A stretch of 64,000 nt of DNA from Desulfobacteraceae bacterium (lineage in GTDB: Bacteria; Desulfobacterota; Desulfobacteria; Desulfobacterales; JAABSP01). The notes beneath the pieces are model-generated. The model saw only the letters and a list, made by a program, of their open reading frames with translations. It was not told the DNA's origin and did not search any database. The stretch's first letter is position 1. The number at the start of each line of letters is the position of its first letter. The position numbers were made by a program, and so were the translations under genes. Of the stretch, positions 48,243 to 59,013 are shown piece after piece. The stretch covers positions 1 through 64,000 of the forward strand of contig JAABSP010000002.1 in the NCBI GenBank assembly GCA_011390345.1, given 5' to 3'.

Positions 48243-48908
48243 ATGGGGATACAGGAAAGAAAAAAAAGAGAGAGAGAACGGCGGCGGCAGCAGATCATGG
48301 TTGCGGCAAAGCGGGTCTTTTCCGAAAAGGGGCTCAACAAGGCGACCATGGAGGACATCGCCAAAGAGGCGGAACTCAGCCCCGGAACCTTATACCTGTA
48401 TTTCAAGAACAAGGACGAACTCTTCTCGTCCCTCTCCCTGCGGATCCTTCAATACCTCAACATCCGGCTCGAGCACATCATCAGCAGCGAGCGGGAGCTG
48501 AAGGAAGGGGAGCGGATCACGGCCTTGAAAGAGGCCATGTACGATGTCTATGAGTTCGATCCGGTGATGCTGATCAACATGTTCCACCTGCAGTCGAGCG
48601 AAACGCTCAAGAACCTCTCCCCTCAGCTCCTCAAGAACATCAGAGATCTCTCCCAAAGCTCGATCCGGGCAACAGCCAAGCTCTTCACGGACGGCATCGA
48701 GAACGGGACATTTGTGGATGAACACCCCATTGCCCTGGCCGGGATCGCCTGGGCGCTATTTTCCGGGGTGGTGCTCTGGGAGGAGAGCAAGCGGATCATC
48801 GATGAGGAGAAGAACTATTTGAAAGAGACGCTCGATGTTGCGTTTGAGATATTCGAACGGGGCATCCGGCGCCGTCCGCCCCCGGATGAGCCCTCCGGCG
48901 GGGAATGA
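48243..48908 (+). CDS. TetR/AcrR family transcriptional regulator
   Basis: This 221-residue regulator has an N-terminal TetR helix-turn-helix (about 17-65: RQQIMVAAKRVFSEKGLNKATMEDIAKEAELSPGTLYLYF, interrupted only by family-typical changes). A C-terminal ligand-binding helical domain (about 85-210) follows. It starts at the ATG at 48243 with no clear ribosome site. It lies 67 bp before acetyl-CoA synthetase on the same strand and probably controls itself and the acetate genes through the repeated site in front of it. The ligand could be an acyl-CoA; not shown by sequence. Confidence 0.88.
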   Translation: MGIQERKKRERERRRQQIMVAAKRVFSEKGLNKATMEDIAKEAELSPGTLYLYFKNKDELFSSLSLRILQYLNIRLEHIISSERELKEGERITALKEAMYDVYEFDPVMLINMFHLQSSETLKNLSPQLLKNIRDLSQSSIRATAKLFTDGIENGTFVDEHPIALAGIAWALFSGVVLWEESKRIIDEEKNYLKETLDVAFEIFERGIRRRPPPDEPSGGE

Positions 48909-48975
48909 AGAAGGGCGTGTAAAATTGAGGCCAAGGTTAAAAACCCATAACAATGTTCTAAGGAGGTCAAGCAAG

Positions 48976-51015
<2,040 letters not shown>

Positions 51016-51061
51016 CATTTAAAACCCAAAAGACCCACCGGTTTTCATCCCGATCGGTAAC

Positions 51062-51110
51062 GGCAGGGGGAGAGGAGATATATCTGCGGAACCCGCTTCT
51101 CCCTCCTGCC
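51062..51110 (+). promoter_or_regulatory. Long imperfect hairpin in the acs-symporter gap
   Basis: The arms 51062-51075 and 51096-51110 (GGCAGG-GGGAGA paired with TCTCCC-CCTGCC, with one bulged base) form about 14 pairs. No T-run follows. It lies 46 bp past acs and could protect the acs message or act as a weak stop before the symporter gene. Confidence 0.55.
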
Positions 51111-51146
51111 CCGACGGGCGGAGATGGAAAGCCTTCGGGCCCATTA

Positions 51147-51174
51147 CCGGAACATAAGGACCGGAACATAAGGA
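51147..51174 (+). repeat. Perfect 14-bp tandem duplication before the symporter gene
   Basis: CCGGAACATAAGGA occurs twice head to tail (51147-51160, 51161-51174). The second copy runs into AAGGAGGTGAT (51170-51180), a near-perfect ribosome site with no ATG, GTG or TTG at the right distance. Confidence 0.7.
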
Positions 51175-51290
51175 GGTGATACGGACAGACCTGTATTCGC
51201 AGGAGCGTATTTTACTGGCTGGAAAATATCTTGCACTGATTTTTCCACACAGCCGAACCGGAACGATTTCGGCACAGGAGGAATGAAAAA

Positions 51291-53105
51291 ATGAGCGGAA
51301 CCACTTGGGTTTACATATTTCTCGGACTTTACATCGTCTACTGCTTCTATTGGGGGCTGAAGGGCTATTTTACGGAGAAGACCTCTTCGGGCTATTCCAT
51401 TGCCGGCCGGTCCATCCCCTTTGCCGCATTCCTCATGGCGGCGACCGCGGCATCATTTTCAGGGTGGACATTCATCGGCCACCCGGGTCTGATCTGGCGG
51501 GACGGATTGGCTTATGCCTTCGCGTCCTTCTATGTTCTGACCATCCCCATCACTGGTACGTTCTTTTCCAAACGGACCTGGCTGCTGGGGAAACGGTACG
51601 GATTCGTCACCCCCGGCGACATGTACGCCTATTACTACAACAATGAGGCGATCCGCTGGCTGGTGGTGACCACAGCGGTTCTCTACTCGATCTTCTACTC
51701 CGCGGTCCAGCTCATGGCGGCCGGTGCGCTCTTCAACGTCATCGCGGGTGTTCCCTTCACCTTCGGCGCACTCTTTCTGGCCTTCATCGTATGGTTCTAC
51801 GTCTGCACCGGCGGCCTCAAGGCCTCCACATGGGTCGGCGTGATCCAGTTCATCCTCCTGGTGGGCGGCATCATCATCCTGGGCTTTTTCGTGATCAAAT
51901 CGAACCAGTTCGGCGGATGGGCGGCCTTCTCCGATGCCGCGAACAACTTGGGAGATCGGCAACTCGAAGTGCCTCGGGTGATCAACTTCGGCCTTGGCGG
52001 CGCTGCCGGAGAAACGGCATGGACGTCAGTGATGATCCTCACCTATATGTTCGCGTTGATGGGGATCCAGTCCTCCCCGGCCTTCACCATGTGGACATTC
52101 GGCATCAAGTCCCCCAAGCCCCTTGCCTGGCAGCAGGCCTTTATGTCCACCTTCGTGGTCGGCTTTGCCCTCTTCTTCTTCACCGCGTTCCAGGGTATGG
52201 GCTCCAAGATTCTGGAGATCGCCGGCAATGCGGAATTTCTGCGGATCGCAGAAGAGGTCGGCGGCCTGAGTGACCGCCGGATCGTTCCGATCCTGATGAA
52301 GCAGTTCCTGCCTCCGGTGATGCTCGGCGTGGTCTTCATGGGCGCGATCGCGGCCATTCACTCCACAGCCGCTCCTTACATCGGAACCGGCGGATCGATC
52401 CTGCTCCGGGATGTTTACTGGAGATACTTCAAGAAACAGAACATGACCGACTCCGAGCAGATCTGGATCAACCGGATGCTGGCCACCTTGTTGACAGTCG
52501 GCGCTCTTCTGGTGGGTCTCACATCGACTGCGGCCCTTGTCATTCTCGGGGCACTGGCTACAGCCTTCGGATTCGTCATGTATGTACTGCTGATCGGCGT
52601 CATCTGGGGCTTCAAGTTCCCCTCAAAGGGCGCGATGCTGGGTGTCATTGCCGGCATGATCGCGGTCTTCCTGAGCTACAAGATCTGGCCGAACCCTCTC
52701 TCCATGCATGCGGCCTTCTGGGGAACCTTCACCGGTATCGTCGTGGCCTACATCTGCCGCTTAGTCGGCATGAAGGATGATCAGGAGACCACGGAGCGGC
52801 AGGCTGAAATCCGGAAATGGCTCGATGATGTGGATGCGCCCTCGGAATCGGGAAAACAGTGGCGCAAGATCATGAAGATCTTCGTCCCGGTCTGGTACTT
52901 CTTCGCGATCGGTCCGGCATGTATTCTCGGCAACAGCGCGTTCTCCTTTGCCGGCTTTACGCCGGTCTGGTCATGGCAGATCTTCTGGTGGATCATCGGC
53001 ATCATCATGATGTGGGGTCTCTGCTTCAAGGCCGAGATGGCCACCACCAACGAAATCCAGATCGAGCGTGCGGACAAGGAACAGATGATCGTGGTCAAGG
53101 ATTAG
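51291..53105 (+). CDS. Sodium:solute symporter family protein (acetate-type)
   Basis: The 604-residue SSS/SLC5 permease has about 13 membrane segments. Family features are YSIAGRSIPFAAFLMAATAASFSGWTF, GFVTPGDMYAYYYNN and GVVFMGAIAAIHSTAAPYIGTGGSILLRDVYWRY (sodium-site Ser/Thr in helix 8). The extended C-terminal third, with two more helices, is typical of the VC2705-type symporters that sit near acetate regulators. It likely imports acetate or a short carboxylate with sodium; the neighbours acs and the CrbS-like kinase support this. CAGGAGG precedes the ATG. Confidence 0.87.
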   Translation: MSGTTWVYIFLGLYIVYCFYWGLKGYFTEKTSSGYSIAGRSIPFAAFLMAATAASFSGWTFIGHPGLIWRDGLAYAFASFYVLTIPITGTFFSKRTWLLGKRYGFVTPGDMYAYYYNNEAIRWLVVTTAVLYSIFYSAVQLMAAGALFNVIAGVPFTFGALFLAFIVWFYVCTGGLKASTWVGVIQFILLVGGIIILGFFVIKSNQFGGWAAFSDAANNLGDRQLEVPRVINFGLGGAAGETAWTSVMILTYMFALMGIQSSPAFTMWTFGIKSPKPLAWQQAFMSTFVVGFALFFFTAFQGMGSKILEIAGNAEFLRIAEEVGGLSDRRIVPILMKQFLPPVMLGVVFMGAIAAIHSTAAPYIGTGGSILLRDVYWRYFKKQNMTDSEQIWINRMLATLLTVGALLVGLTSTAALVILGALATAFGFVMYVLLIGVIWGFKFPSKGAMLGVIAGMIAVFLSYKIWPNPLSMHAAFWGTFTGIVVAYICRLVGMKDDQETTERQAEIRKWLDDVDAPSESGKQWRKIMKIFVPVWYFFAIGPACILGNSAFSFAGFTPVWSWQIFWWIIGIIMMWGLCFKAEMATTNEIQIERADKEQMIVVKD

Positions 53106-53138
53106 TATAGTCCACCAAGATAAAGGAGGTAACAAGCC

Positions 53139-53225
53139 ATGAAACATGAAGATTATTGGATGGTAGGCATCGTCATCTTCTGCATCCTATTTGTCTCGTC
53201 CTTTGGGATGGGCCTCTGGGGCTGA
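53139..53225 (+). CDS. 28-residue single-pass membrane peptide next to the symporter
   Basis: The short frame ATG...TGA has an ideal ribosome site (AAGGAGGTAACAAG). It encodes a polar start (MKHEDYW) and a hydrophobic helix (MVGIVIFCILFVSSFGMGLW). It starts 33 bp after the symporter stop and is followed by a terminator, so it is the last gene of that transcript. Small membrane partners of SSS symporters (DUF4212 and other short subunits) occur in this position, so a stabilising or regulatory subunit is plausible. I know of no named family that fits. Confidence 0.7.
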   Translation: MKHEDYWMVGIVIFCILFVSSFGMGLWG

Positions 53226-53259
53226 ACCTGAACAGTTGATTCAAAAGAATTGATCTAAA

Positions 53260-53314
53260 AAATCCGGCCGGAAAGGGGATGCACTCATCTTGATTTCGGC
53301 CGGATTTGTTTTTT
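53260..53314 (+). terminator. Rho-independent terminator after the symporter operon
   Basis: AAATCCGGCCG (53260-53270) pairs with CGGCCGGATTT (53297-53307), followed by GTTTTTT. It separates the symporter and short peptide from the receiver gene. Confidence 0.85.
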
Positions 53315-53361
53315 CACGAACTTTGTTTTGCTCAAACGCTGATGGAGGGGGCCGGGAAACC

Positions 53362-53736
53362 ATGACGAAAAAAATACTCGTTGTCGATGATGAGCCCAAC
53401 ATCGTGGTGCCGCTGGTCTTTCTGATGCGGCAGAACGGCTATGAGGTTCGGGCGGTCGGCACCGGCGAAGATGCCCTCGACTGCCTTTCTGAATTCGGCC
53501 CGGACCTTATCCTTTTAGACATCATGCTTCCGGGGATGGACGGATTCGAAGTCTGCCAGGCCCTTCGGGAGATTCCCAAAGGAAAGCGGGCAAGAATCGT
53601 CTTTCTGTCGGCCATGGGCCGGGATGTGGATATCGCAAAAGGAATGGCACTCGATGTAGATGCCTATATTACAAAGCCCTTCTCCAACGCGGATGTGGTA
53701 GAGAAGGTAAAAGATCTGCTGGAAGCCTCATCATGA
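53362..53736 (+). CDS. Stand-alone response-regulator receiver
   Basis: The 124-residue CheY-like receiver has an acidic pair DDEP near residues 10-13, the phosphoacceptor Asp in LILLDIMLPGMDG, Ser/Thr in VFLSAMG, and conserved Lys in AYITKPFSN. There is no output domain. The ATG at 53362 (GGAGGGG eleven bases upstream) is preferred over the longer upstream frame that begins inside the terminator. Its stop overlaps the exonuclease-fusion gene, so it probably partners that protein or the CrbS-like kinase. Confidence 0.88.
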   Translation: MTKKILVVDDEPNIVVPLVFLMRQNGYEVRAVGTGEDALDCLSEFGPDLILLDIMLPGMDGFEVCQALREIPKGKRARIVFLSAMGRDVDIAKGMALDVDAYITKPFSNADVVEKVKDLLEASS

Positions 53737-55928
53737 CCCCAAAAAACAGATTCTGGTGGTTTTTCGCTGTCTCCATCAGCATTATCTTCATCTTCTTCAC
53801 GATTCTCTCCATCTTCTTCTGGCGGCAGCTCTCGCCCCAGGAGAAGGTCTATTTGATCACCCTGTTGAAGAGCAACTTCGCGTTTATCTTCATCGCGGTA
53901 TTTCTGATGCTCACCGGCTTCGTCTTCGCACTGGACGGGATCTTCCACAGCTATATCATCCCGGTGGTCCGGCTCTCCGAAGAGGTCTCGGTGATGCAGT
54001 CCGTCAACCCCTCCCACAGGATCAAAATCGACGGCAGCAAAGATGTGATGCGGCTGGTGAAGGTCATCAACGAGGGGGCCGACACCATCGAAGCTCTTAG
54101 GAAGAGCGTTTCCGAAAAGATCCGGACCGCAAGATCCCAAGCCGAAGAGGAGAAGAATCTTCTGGCCAGCTTCATGGCTGAACTGCCCCAGGGGGTGCTG
54201 ATCTGCAACACCGACGGGAGGATCATCTTCTATAACAAGCGCTCCCGGATCTTTCTGGAGGAGTCTCCGGAAGGTGCAGATCCGGCCGACGCACCGGGCC
54301 GCTTCATCGGCCTTGGCCGCTCCATCTTCGGCGTCATGGACAAGAACCTCATCGTCCATGCGCTGGACGTACTGACGGCAAAGATCCGAAAAAAGGAGCC
54401 GGTTCCCGTGGCCCACTTCGTGATGATGGGCGGCGGAGCAAGGCTGCTGCGGGCCGAGGCCATCCCGATTTTAAACCAGGAGGCCGCGCTCCCCATGCTG
54501 AAGAGCGGCGCCCCTTTTGCCGGCTATATCCTGATCCTCTACGACATCACCAGAGAGATCGAGAACGAGCGGCGGGTTCAATTCCTGCTTCAGTCCCTGC
54601 TGATGCGCTTTCGGGGGTCCGTTGCCGGGATCCGGTCCGCGATCGAAGCGATCATCGAATACCCGGAGATCGATGCAGATCAACTCGATCACTTCCGGCG
54701 GATCATCCACAGCGAGGCCCTCAACCTCGGCGACACGCTTGAAAAGACGACCGAAACCTACAACAGCGAGATCGAAAGCCACTGGCCCCTCGTCTACATG
54801 CCGGTCGCGGACCTGCTCGACACAGTAGGCCAGAAGGCCAAAGAGAAGCTAGGGATAAAGATGACCGTGAACAACACGGCAAAAACCTCCCATCAGGTGC
54901 GGGTGGACAGCTATTCGGCCATCATGGCGCTCCTCTTCCTGCTGAACCGGCTCAAAGAGCAGACCGGAGCTGCCGAATTTCAATGCACCTACGACCGGAG
55001 CGATCTCTTTCTTCACATCGACCTCTCCTGGAAGGGGACCGGGATTCGGATCGAGACCCTCCGGCAGTGGGAATCCCAGCCCCTGATGATCGAATCCGAG
55101 GGCACGGCGCTGACGTTGAAGGAGGTGCTGAGCCATCACGACGCGCAGGTCTGGTGCTACGCCTGCCGTGAGCCGAAAGAGCTGCCCCGGCTCCGCCTGT
55201 TTCTGCCCATAACAGCCGAAGGAGAAGTCGGTCCCGAAGAGGCCGGTGGCATCTCCATCTCCATTGAGAGCCGGCCCGAATACTATGATTTCGATCTCTT
55301 CAACCAGCCGGGGCAGAATCCGGAACTCGACGACACTCCCCTGACCGAGCTGACCTACACCGTCTTCGACACTGAGACCACGGGCCTTGATCCCAAGATT
55401 GACGAGATCATCTCCATCGGCGCGGTGCGGATCGTCAACGGCCGGCTGCTCTACAAAGAGAACTTCGATCAGCTCGTGGACCCGAAGCGCCCCCTGCCCT
55501 ATGAATCGATCCAGTTCCACGGCATCCGCGAGGAGATGCTTGCGGGCCAGCCGCCCATCGAAAAGGCGCTGCCGCTGTTCCACGCGTTTGCCTCGGATAC
55601 GATTCTGCTGGGGCACAATGCAGCCTTTGACATGCGGATGCTCCAGATGAAGGAGGCCAGTACCGGCATCCGGTTCATCAATCCGGTGCTCGACACCCTG
55701 CTGCTGTCGGCCGTGCTCCACCCCTCTCAGGAGGCGCACAAGATCGAAGCGATTGCCGAACGGCTGGGGATCCGGGTAGTGGGACGCCATACCGCGCTGG
55801 GGGATGCCATCACCACCGGGGAGATTTTCCTGAAACTCCTTCCCCTTTTGAAACAGGCTGGCCTTCACACCCTTCGGGATGCCAGAGTCGCCTCCCAGAA
55901 GACCTATTACGCGAGAATGAAATATTGA
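53733..55928 (+). CDS. Membrane pseudo-kinase fused to a DnaQ-type 3'-5' exonuclease
   Basis: The 731-residue protein has two N-terminal membrane helices (about 8-30 and 48-70) and a HAMP-like segment (about 75-130). A PAS-like domain spans 140-275. A histidine-kinase-like region (about 280-490) has no phosphoacceptor His in the helix LLMRFRGSVAGIRSAIEAII and no recognisable N box. A DEDDh exonuclease (about 540-715) is complete: D546/E548 in FDTETTG, HNAAFD at 628-633, and H686/D691 in HTALGD. The exonuclease would sit on the cytoplasmic side. Similar exonucleases are known as separate genes next to acetate-symporter genes; the fusion to a degraded sensor kinase is unusual. Substrate unknown. 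Confidence 0.85.
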   Translation: MTPKNRFWWFFAVSISIIFIFFTILSIFFWRQLSPQEKVYLITLLKSNFAFIFIAVFLMLTGFVFALDGIFHSYIIPVVRLSEEVSVMQSVNPSHRIKIDGSKDVMRLVKVINEGADTIEALRKSVSEKIRTARSQAEEEKNLLASFMAELPQGVLICNTDGRIIFYNKRSRIFLEESPEGADPADAPGRFIGLGRSIFGVMDKNLIVHALDVLTAKIRKKEPVPVAHFVMMGGGARLLRAEAIPILNQEAALPMLKSGAPFAGYILILYDITREIENERRVQFLLQSLLMRFRGSVAGIRSAIEAIIEYPEIDADQLDHFRRIIHSEALNLGDTLEKTTETYNSEIESHWPLVYMPVADLLDTVGQKAKEKLGIKMTVNNTAKTSHQVRVDSYSAIMALLFLLNRLKEQTGAAEFQCTYDRSDLFLHIDLSWKGTGIRIETLRQWESQPLMIESEGTALTLKEVLSHHDAQVWCYACREPKELPRLRLFLPITAEGEVGPEEAGGISISIESRPEYYDFDLFNQPGQNPELDDTPLTELTYTVFDTETTGLDPKIDEIISIGAVRIVNGRLLYKENFDQLVDPKRPLPYESIQFHGIREEMLAGQPPIEKALPLFHAFASDTILLGHNAAFDMRMLQMKEASTGIRFINPVLDTLLLSAVLHPSQEAHKIEAIAERLGIRVVGRHTALGDAITTGEIFLKLLPLLKQAGLHTLRDARVASQKTYYARMKY

Positions 55929-55951
55929 AAAAAACCGCTTCAGGAGAACCG

Positions 55952-58282
55952 ATGAACCGCGAAGCCCTACAGTTTCTTTCCGAACTCGCCCCATTCGATA
56001 CCCTTCCCCGGGATGAGCTGGAAAGGATTGCCGATGAGATTACCGAGAAGCATGTCCCGGAAGAGGAGACCATCTCCATACAGGGAAGGACAAAAATCGA
56101 AAACATCCTTGTGGTGAAATCCGGAGCCCTCAAACTCTACTACGATCGACACGATGAGAAGATCCAGGTCTGGTTTCTGCGCCGGGGGGATATCTTCGGG
56201 GGCATTTCCGTTCTGATGAACGAGGGGATCTCCGTGCGCACCGTGGAGGTAGAGGAGAAGGCCGATCTCTACATGTTCTCCCTTGCCCTGTTTCAGGATC
56301 TATGCTCCCGCCACAAATCCTTTTACGAATACTTTTTGGAGTCCTTCAAAAAGCAGATGCTGGATGAATCCTATGCGGCAGTGATCCGGGCCAACCAGGC
56401 CATCCGTTTTCTCTCCGATATCGCGCCCTTCTCCTTTCTTCCCGGAGAGGAGATCGAGACCCTGGCTGTGGAACTCAAAAAGACCCGCTATCCAAAGGAC
56501 AAGGTGATCTTTGTCCAGGGCCGCTCAAAGGTGGAGCATCTTTACATCGTTGAAAAGGGTGCCGCAGAGCGGTATTACGAAGAGAAGGACGAGAAGATCC
56601 TGCGGGGCCTGATCGGCGAAGGGGATATCTACGGGGGGATCTCCATCCTGATGAACAACGCGGTCGCAGTCCGTACCCTGAAAACCCAGGAGACCACCTA
56701 TTTCTATCTTCTGCCCAAAGAGAAGTTTCTGGATATCTGCGGCCGGTATCCCGACTTCAGCGACTTCTTCTCCGACACCTTCGGCAAACGGATGCTGGAT
56801 CGGACATATGCCGAGGTCGTCACCAAGGCGATCCGGCCCAAGGAGGAGGGGAGCCACTATTTCAACCGCCCCTTAGGGGAGATCTACAGCACCGATATCC
56901 TCTACTGCTCGCCTTTGACCTCCATCCAGAAAGCGGCCGAAATGATGAGCGAAAAGAAGTACAGCGCCATCTTTGTCCGGGATTCCGTGGAGGAGTATGT
57001 CGGGATCGTGACGGACAACGACCTCCGGCGGAAGGTGATCGCCCGTGGTTACGACATCAAAAAACCGGTCAAGGATATCATGTCCTACCCCCTTCGGACC
57101 ATTCCGGCCCAGGCCATGATCTTCGAAACCCTCATGGAGATGGTGGCTGCAAACGTGAAGCATCTGGCAGTGACGGACGCGGATGACCAGGTGGTGGGGC
57201 TGGTGAGCAACCGGGATCTGCTCACGGCCCACGGCCAGTCCCCTTTTGTCTTCATCCGGGAGATCGCGGCAGCCCAAACCTTTGACGAGATCACAGAGCG
57301 GCGCAAAGGGCTGCCGGCCATCATCGGCAACCTGATCCGCAGCGGCGCAAAAGCCAACAACGTCACCAGCTTCATCACCGCGGTCTCCGACACCATCCTG
57401 GAGAAGCTGATCCAGATGGCCTTGGACGAACTGGGCCCTCCCCCGGTAAACTTCGCATTCATGATCATGGGCAGCGAGGGCCGGAAAGAGCAGACCCTTA
57501 AGACAGACCAGGACAACGCGATCATCTTCGAAGATGTTGCGGAAAACCTCGGCGAGGAGGTTCGGGCCTACTTTCTGAGCTTCGGGGAGAAGGTCTGCAA
57601 CCGGTTGAACGATGCCGGGTACGACTTCTGCGAGGGGAATGTGATGGCCAAAAATCCGATGTGGTGCCAGCCCCTGAGCATCTGGAAGCAGCATTTCTCC
57701 GGCTGGATACATGCGGCCGAGCCCGAAGACCTTCTGCAGGCGAGCATCTTCTTCGACTTCCGAAGGGCCTACGGCGACGAGGATTTGGTCGAATCCCTCC
57801 GGGATTTTCTCTTCAACTCCCTGCTGGGCTGGACCGGCTTCTTCCGCCACATGACCGAAAATGCGCTCTACTTCAAGCCGCCCCTGGGCTTTTTCCGGAA
57901 CTTCGTGGTCGAGTCCAAGGGCCAGCACAAGAACAAGTTCGACATCAAGAGTGCGATGATGCCCATTGTCGATTTTGCCAGAATCTATTCGCTCCAGCAC
58001 AGCATCGACGAGACCAACACCCTGGAGCGGCTCCACCAGCTCTATATAAAGGATGTGATCTCCTGGGAGGAGTATAATGAACTGGAACAGGGGTACGGCT
58101 TTCTGATGCAGATCCGCTTCGTCCGGCAGGTGACCGCGGTCCTGGAAGAGGGGGAAAAACCCGACAACTTTATCAACCCCAAGAAGCTCTCCAACATAGA
58201 GCAGACCATGGTCAAGGAGATCTTCAAGCGGATCGAGAAGTATCAGTCGAAATTAAATTTTGATTTTATAGGGATAATCTGA
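55952..58282 (+). CDS. cNMP-CBS-DUF294 nucleotidyltransferase-like protein
   Basis: The 776-residue protein starts at the ATG at 55952 behind AGGAGA; an earlier TTG is unlikely. It has two cNMP-fold domains (about 10-130 and 150-280) and a CBS pair (about 300-420; SAIFVRDSVEEYVGIVTDND and HLAVTDADDQVVGLVSNRDL). The GlnD-like nucleotidyltransferase domain DUF294 (about 450-600) has G507-S508 and the acidic pair D519/D521 in GSEGRKEQTLKTDQD. A DUF294 C-terminal helical domain (about 610-770) follows. It is commonly next to acetate-type symporters. Nucleotide or energy sensing is likely; target unknown. Confidence 0.85.
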   Translation: MNREALQFLSELAPFDTLPRDELERIADEITEKHVPEEETISIQGRTKIENILVVKSGALKLYYDRHDEKIQVWFLRRGDIFGGISVLMNEGISVRTVEVEEKADLYMFSLALFQDLCSRHKSFYEYFLESFKKQMLDESYAAVIRANQAIRFLSDIAPFSFLPGEEIETLAVELKKTRYPKDKVIFVQGRSKVEHLYIVEKGAAERYYEEKDEKILRGLIGEGDIYGGISILMNNAVAVRTLKTQETTYFYLLPKEKFLDICGRYPDFSDFFSDTFGKRMLDRTYAEVVTKAIRPKEEGSHYFNRPLGEIYSTDILYCSPLTSIQKAAEMMSEKKYSAIFVRDSVEEYVGIVTDNDLRRKVIARGYDIKKPVKDIMSYPLRTIPAQAMIFETLMEMVAANVKHLAVTDADDQVVGLVSNRDLLTAHGQSPFVFIREIAAAQTFDEITERRKGLPAIIGNLIRSGAKANNVTSFITAVSDTILEKLIQMALDELGPPPVNFAFMIMGSEGRKEQTLKTDQDNAIIFEDVAENLGEEVRAYFLSFGEKVCNRLNDAGYDFCEGNVMAKNPMWCQPLSIWKQHFSGWIHAAEPEDLLQASIFFDFRRAYGDEDLVESLRDFLFNSLLGWTGFFRHMTENALYFKPPLGFFRNFVVESKGQHKNKFDIKSAMMPIVDFARIYSLQHSIDETNTLERLHQLYIKDVISWEEYNELEQGYGFLMQIRFVRQVTAVLEEGEKPDNFINPKKLSNIEQTMVKEIFKRIEKYQSKLNFDFIGII

Positions 58283-58397
58283 TAGAAAAACTCAAGATGA
58301 AAAACGGAGATTAAAACCGGGACGAAAACCGGTTATTTTCGCATCCATTGTTATTGTTTGAGATAGACCATTGAGCCTGTATGGGAAAGGAAGGGTT

Positions 58398-59009
58398 ATG
58401 GCGGTTATCACGATTTCAAGACAGTTCGGCGCGGGCGGAAGAACTCTGGGCAAAATGGTGTCAGACAGCCTCGGCTACACCTTTATCGACAACGAGCTGA
58501 TCCAGATGGTTGCAATCCAGGCCAAAGTCTCCACCAACTGGGTCGAATCCCTGGAGAAGGATGCCGGCGGTAAGCTGCAGCGGTTCGTTACAAGCCTGGT
58601 CTCCAGAAGTCTGGTGGACCGGATCCTGAGCGGAGAGCGGGGCTATATCGACGAGGAGATCTATGTGGACATGCTCCAAAAGATCATCACCGGGATCGCG
58701 GACGAGGACAATGTAGTAATTATCGGCCGAGGGGGGCAGTACATCCTGAAAGACCGTCCCAACGTCTTCCATCTGCTGCTGGTGAGCGATTTCGAGGATC
58801 GGATCACCTTTATGGAGAAGCACTACGATCTCAGCCGGAAACATGCCCAGCAGGCCGTCAGCCTGGATGACAAACGGCGGATCAACCTCTACCGGAAATT
58901 CGGCAGGGAGGATTACGAGAAGCCGGACATCTACCACATGGTGCTAAACATGACCCAGCTCGATCTGGAGACGGCAAAGAACCTGGTAGTCACGCTCGTG
59001 AAGGGGTGA
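58398..59009 (+). CDS. Cytidylate-kinase-like protein
   Basis: The 203-residue protein of the cytidylate kinase-like family (AAK6/Cytidylate_kin2) starts with ITISRQFGAGGRTLGKMVSDSLGYTFIDNELI, a variant P-loop in which GxxGxGK is GAGGRT. The lid region is in DFEDRITFMEKHYDLSRKHAQQ. ATG at 58398 has AAGGAAGGG upstream; the frame is open to 58371. Members of this family near sensor genes have no assigned substrate, and true CMP kinase (cmk) is normally elsewhere. Nucleotide monophosphate kinase activity is plausible. Confidence 0.78.
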   Translation: MAVITISRQFGAGGRTLGKMVSDSLGYTFIDNELIQMVAIQAKVSTNWVESLEKDAGGKLQRFVTSLVSRSLVDRILSGERGYIDEEIYVDMLQKIITGIADEDNVVIIGRGGQYILKDRPNVFHLLLVSDFEDRITFMEKHYDLSRKHAQQAVSLDDKRRINLYRKFGREDYEKPDIYHMVLNMTQLDLETAKNLVVTLVKG

Positions 59010-59013
59010 TCTT

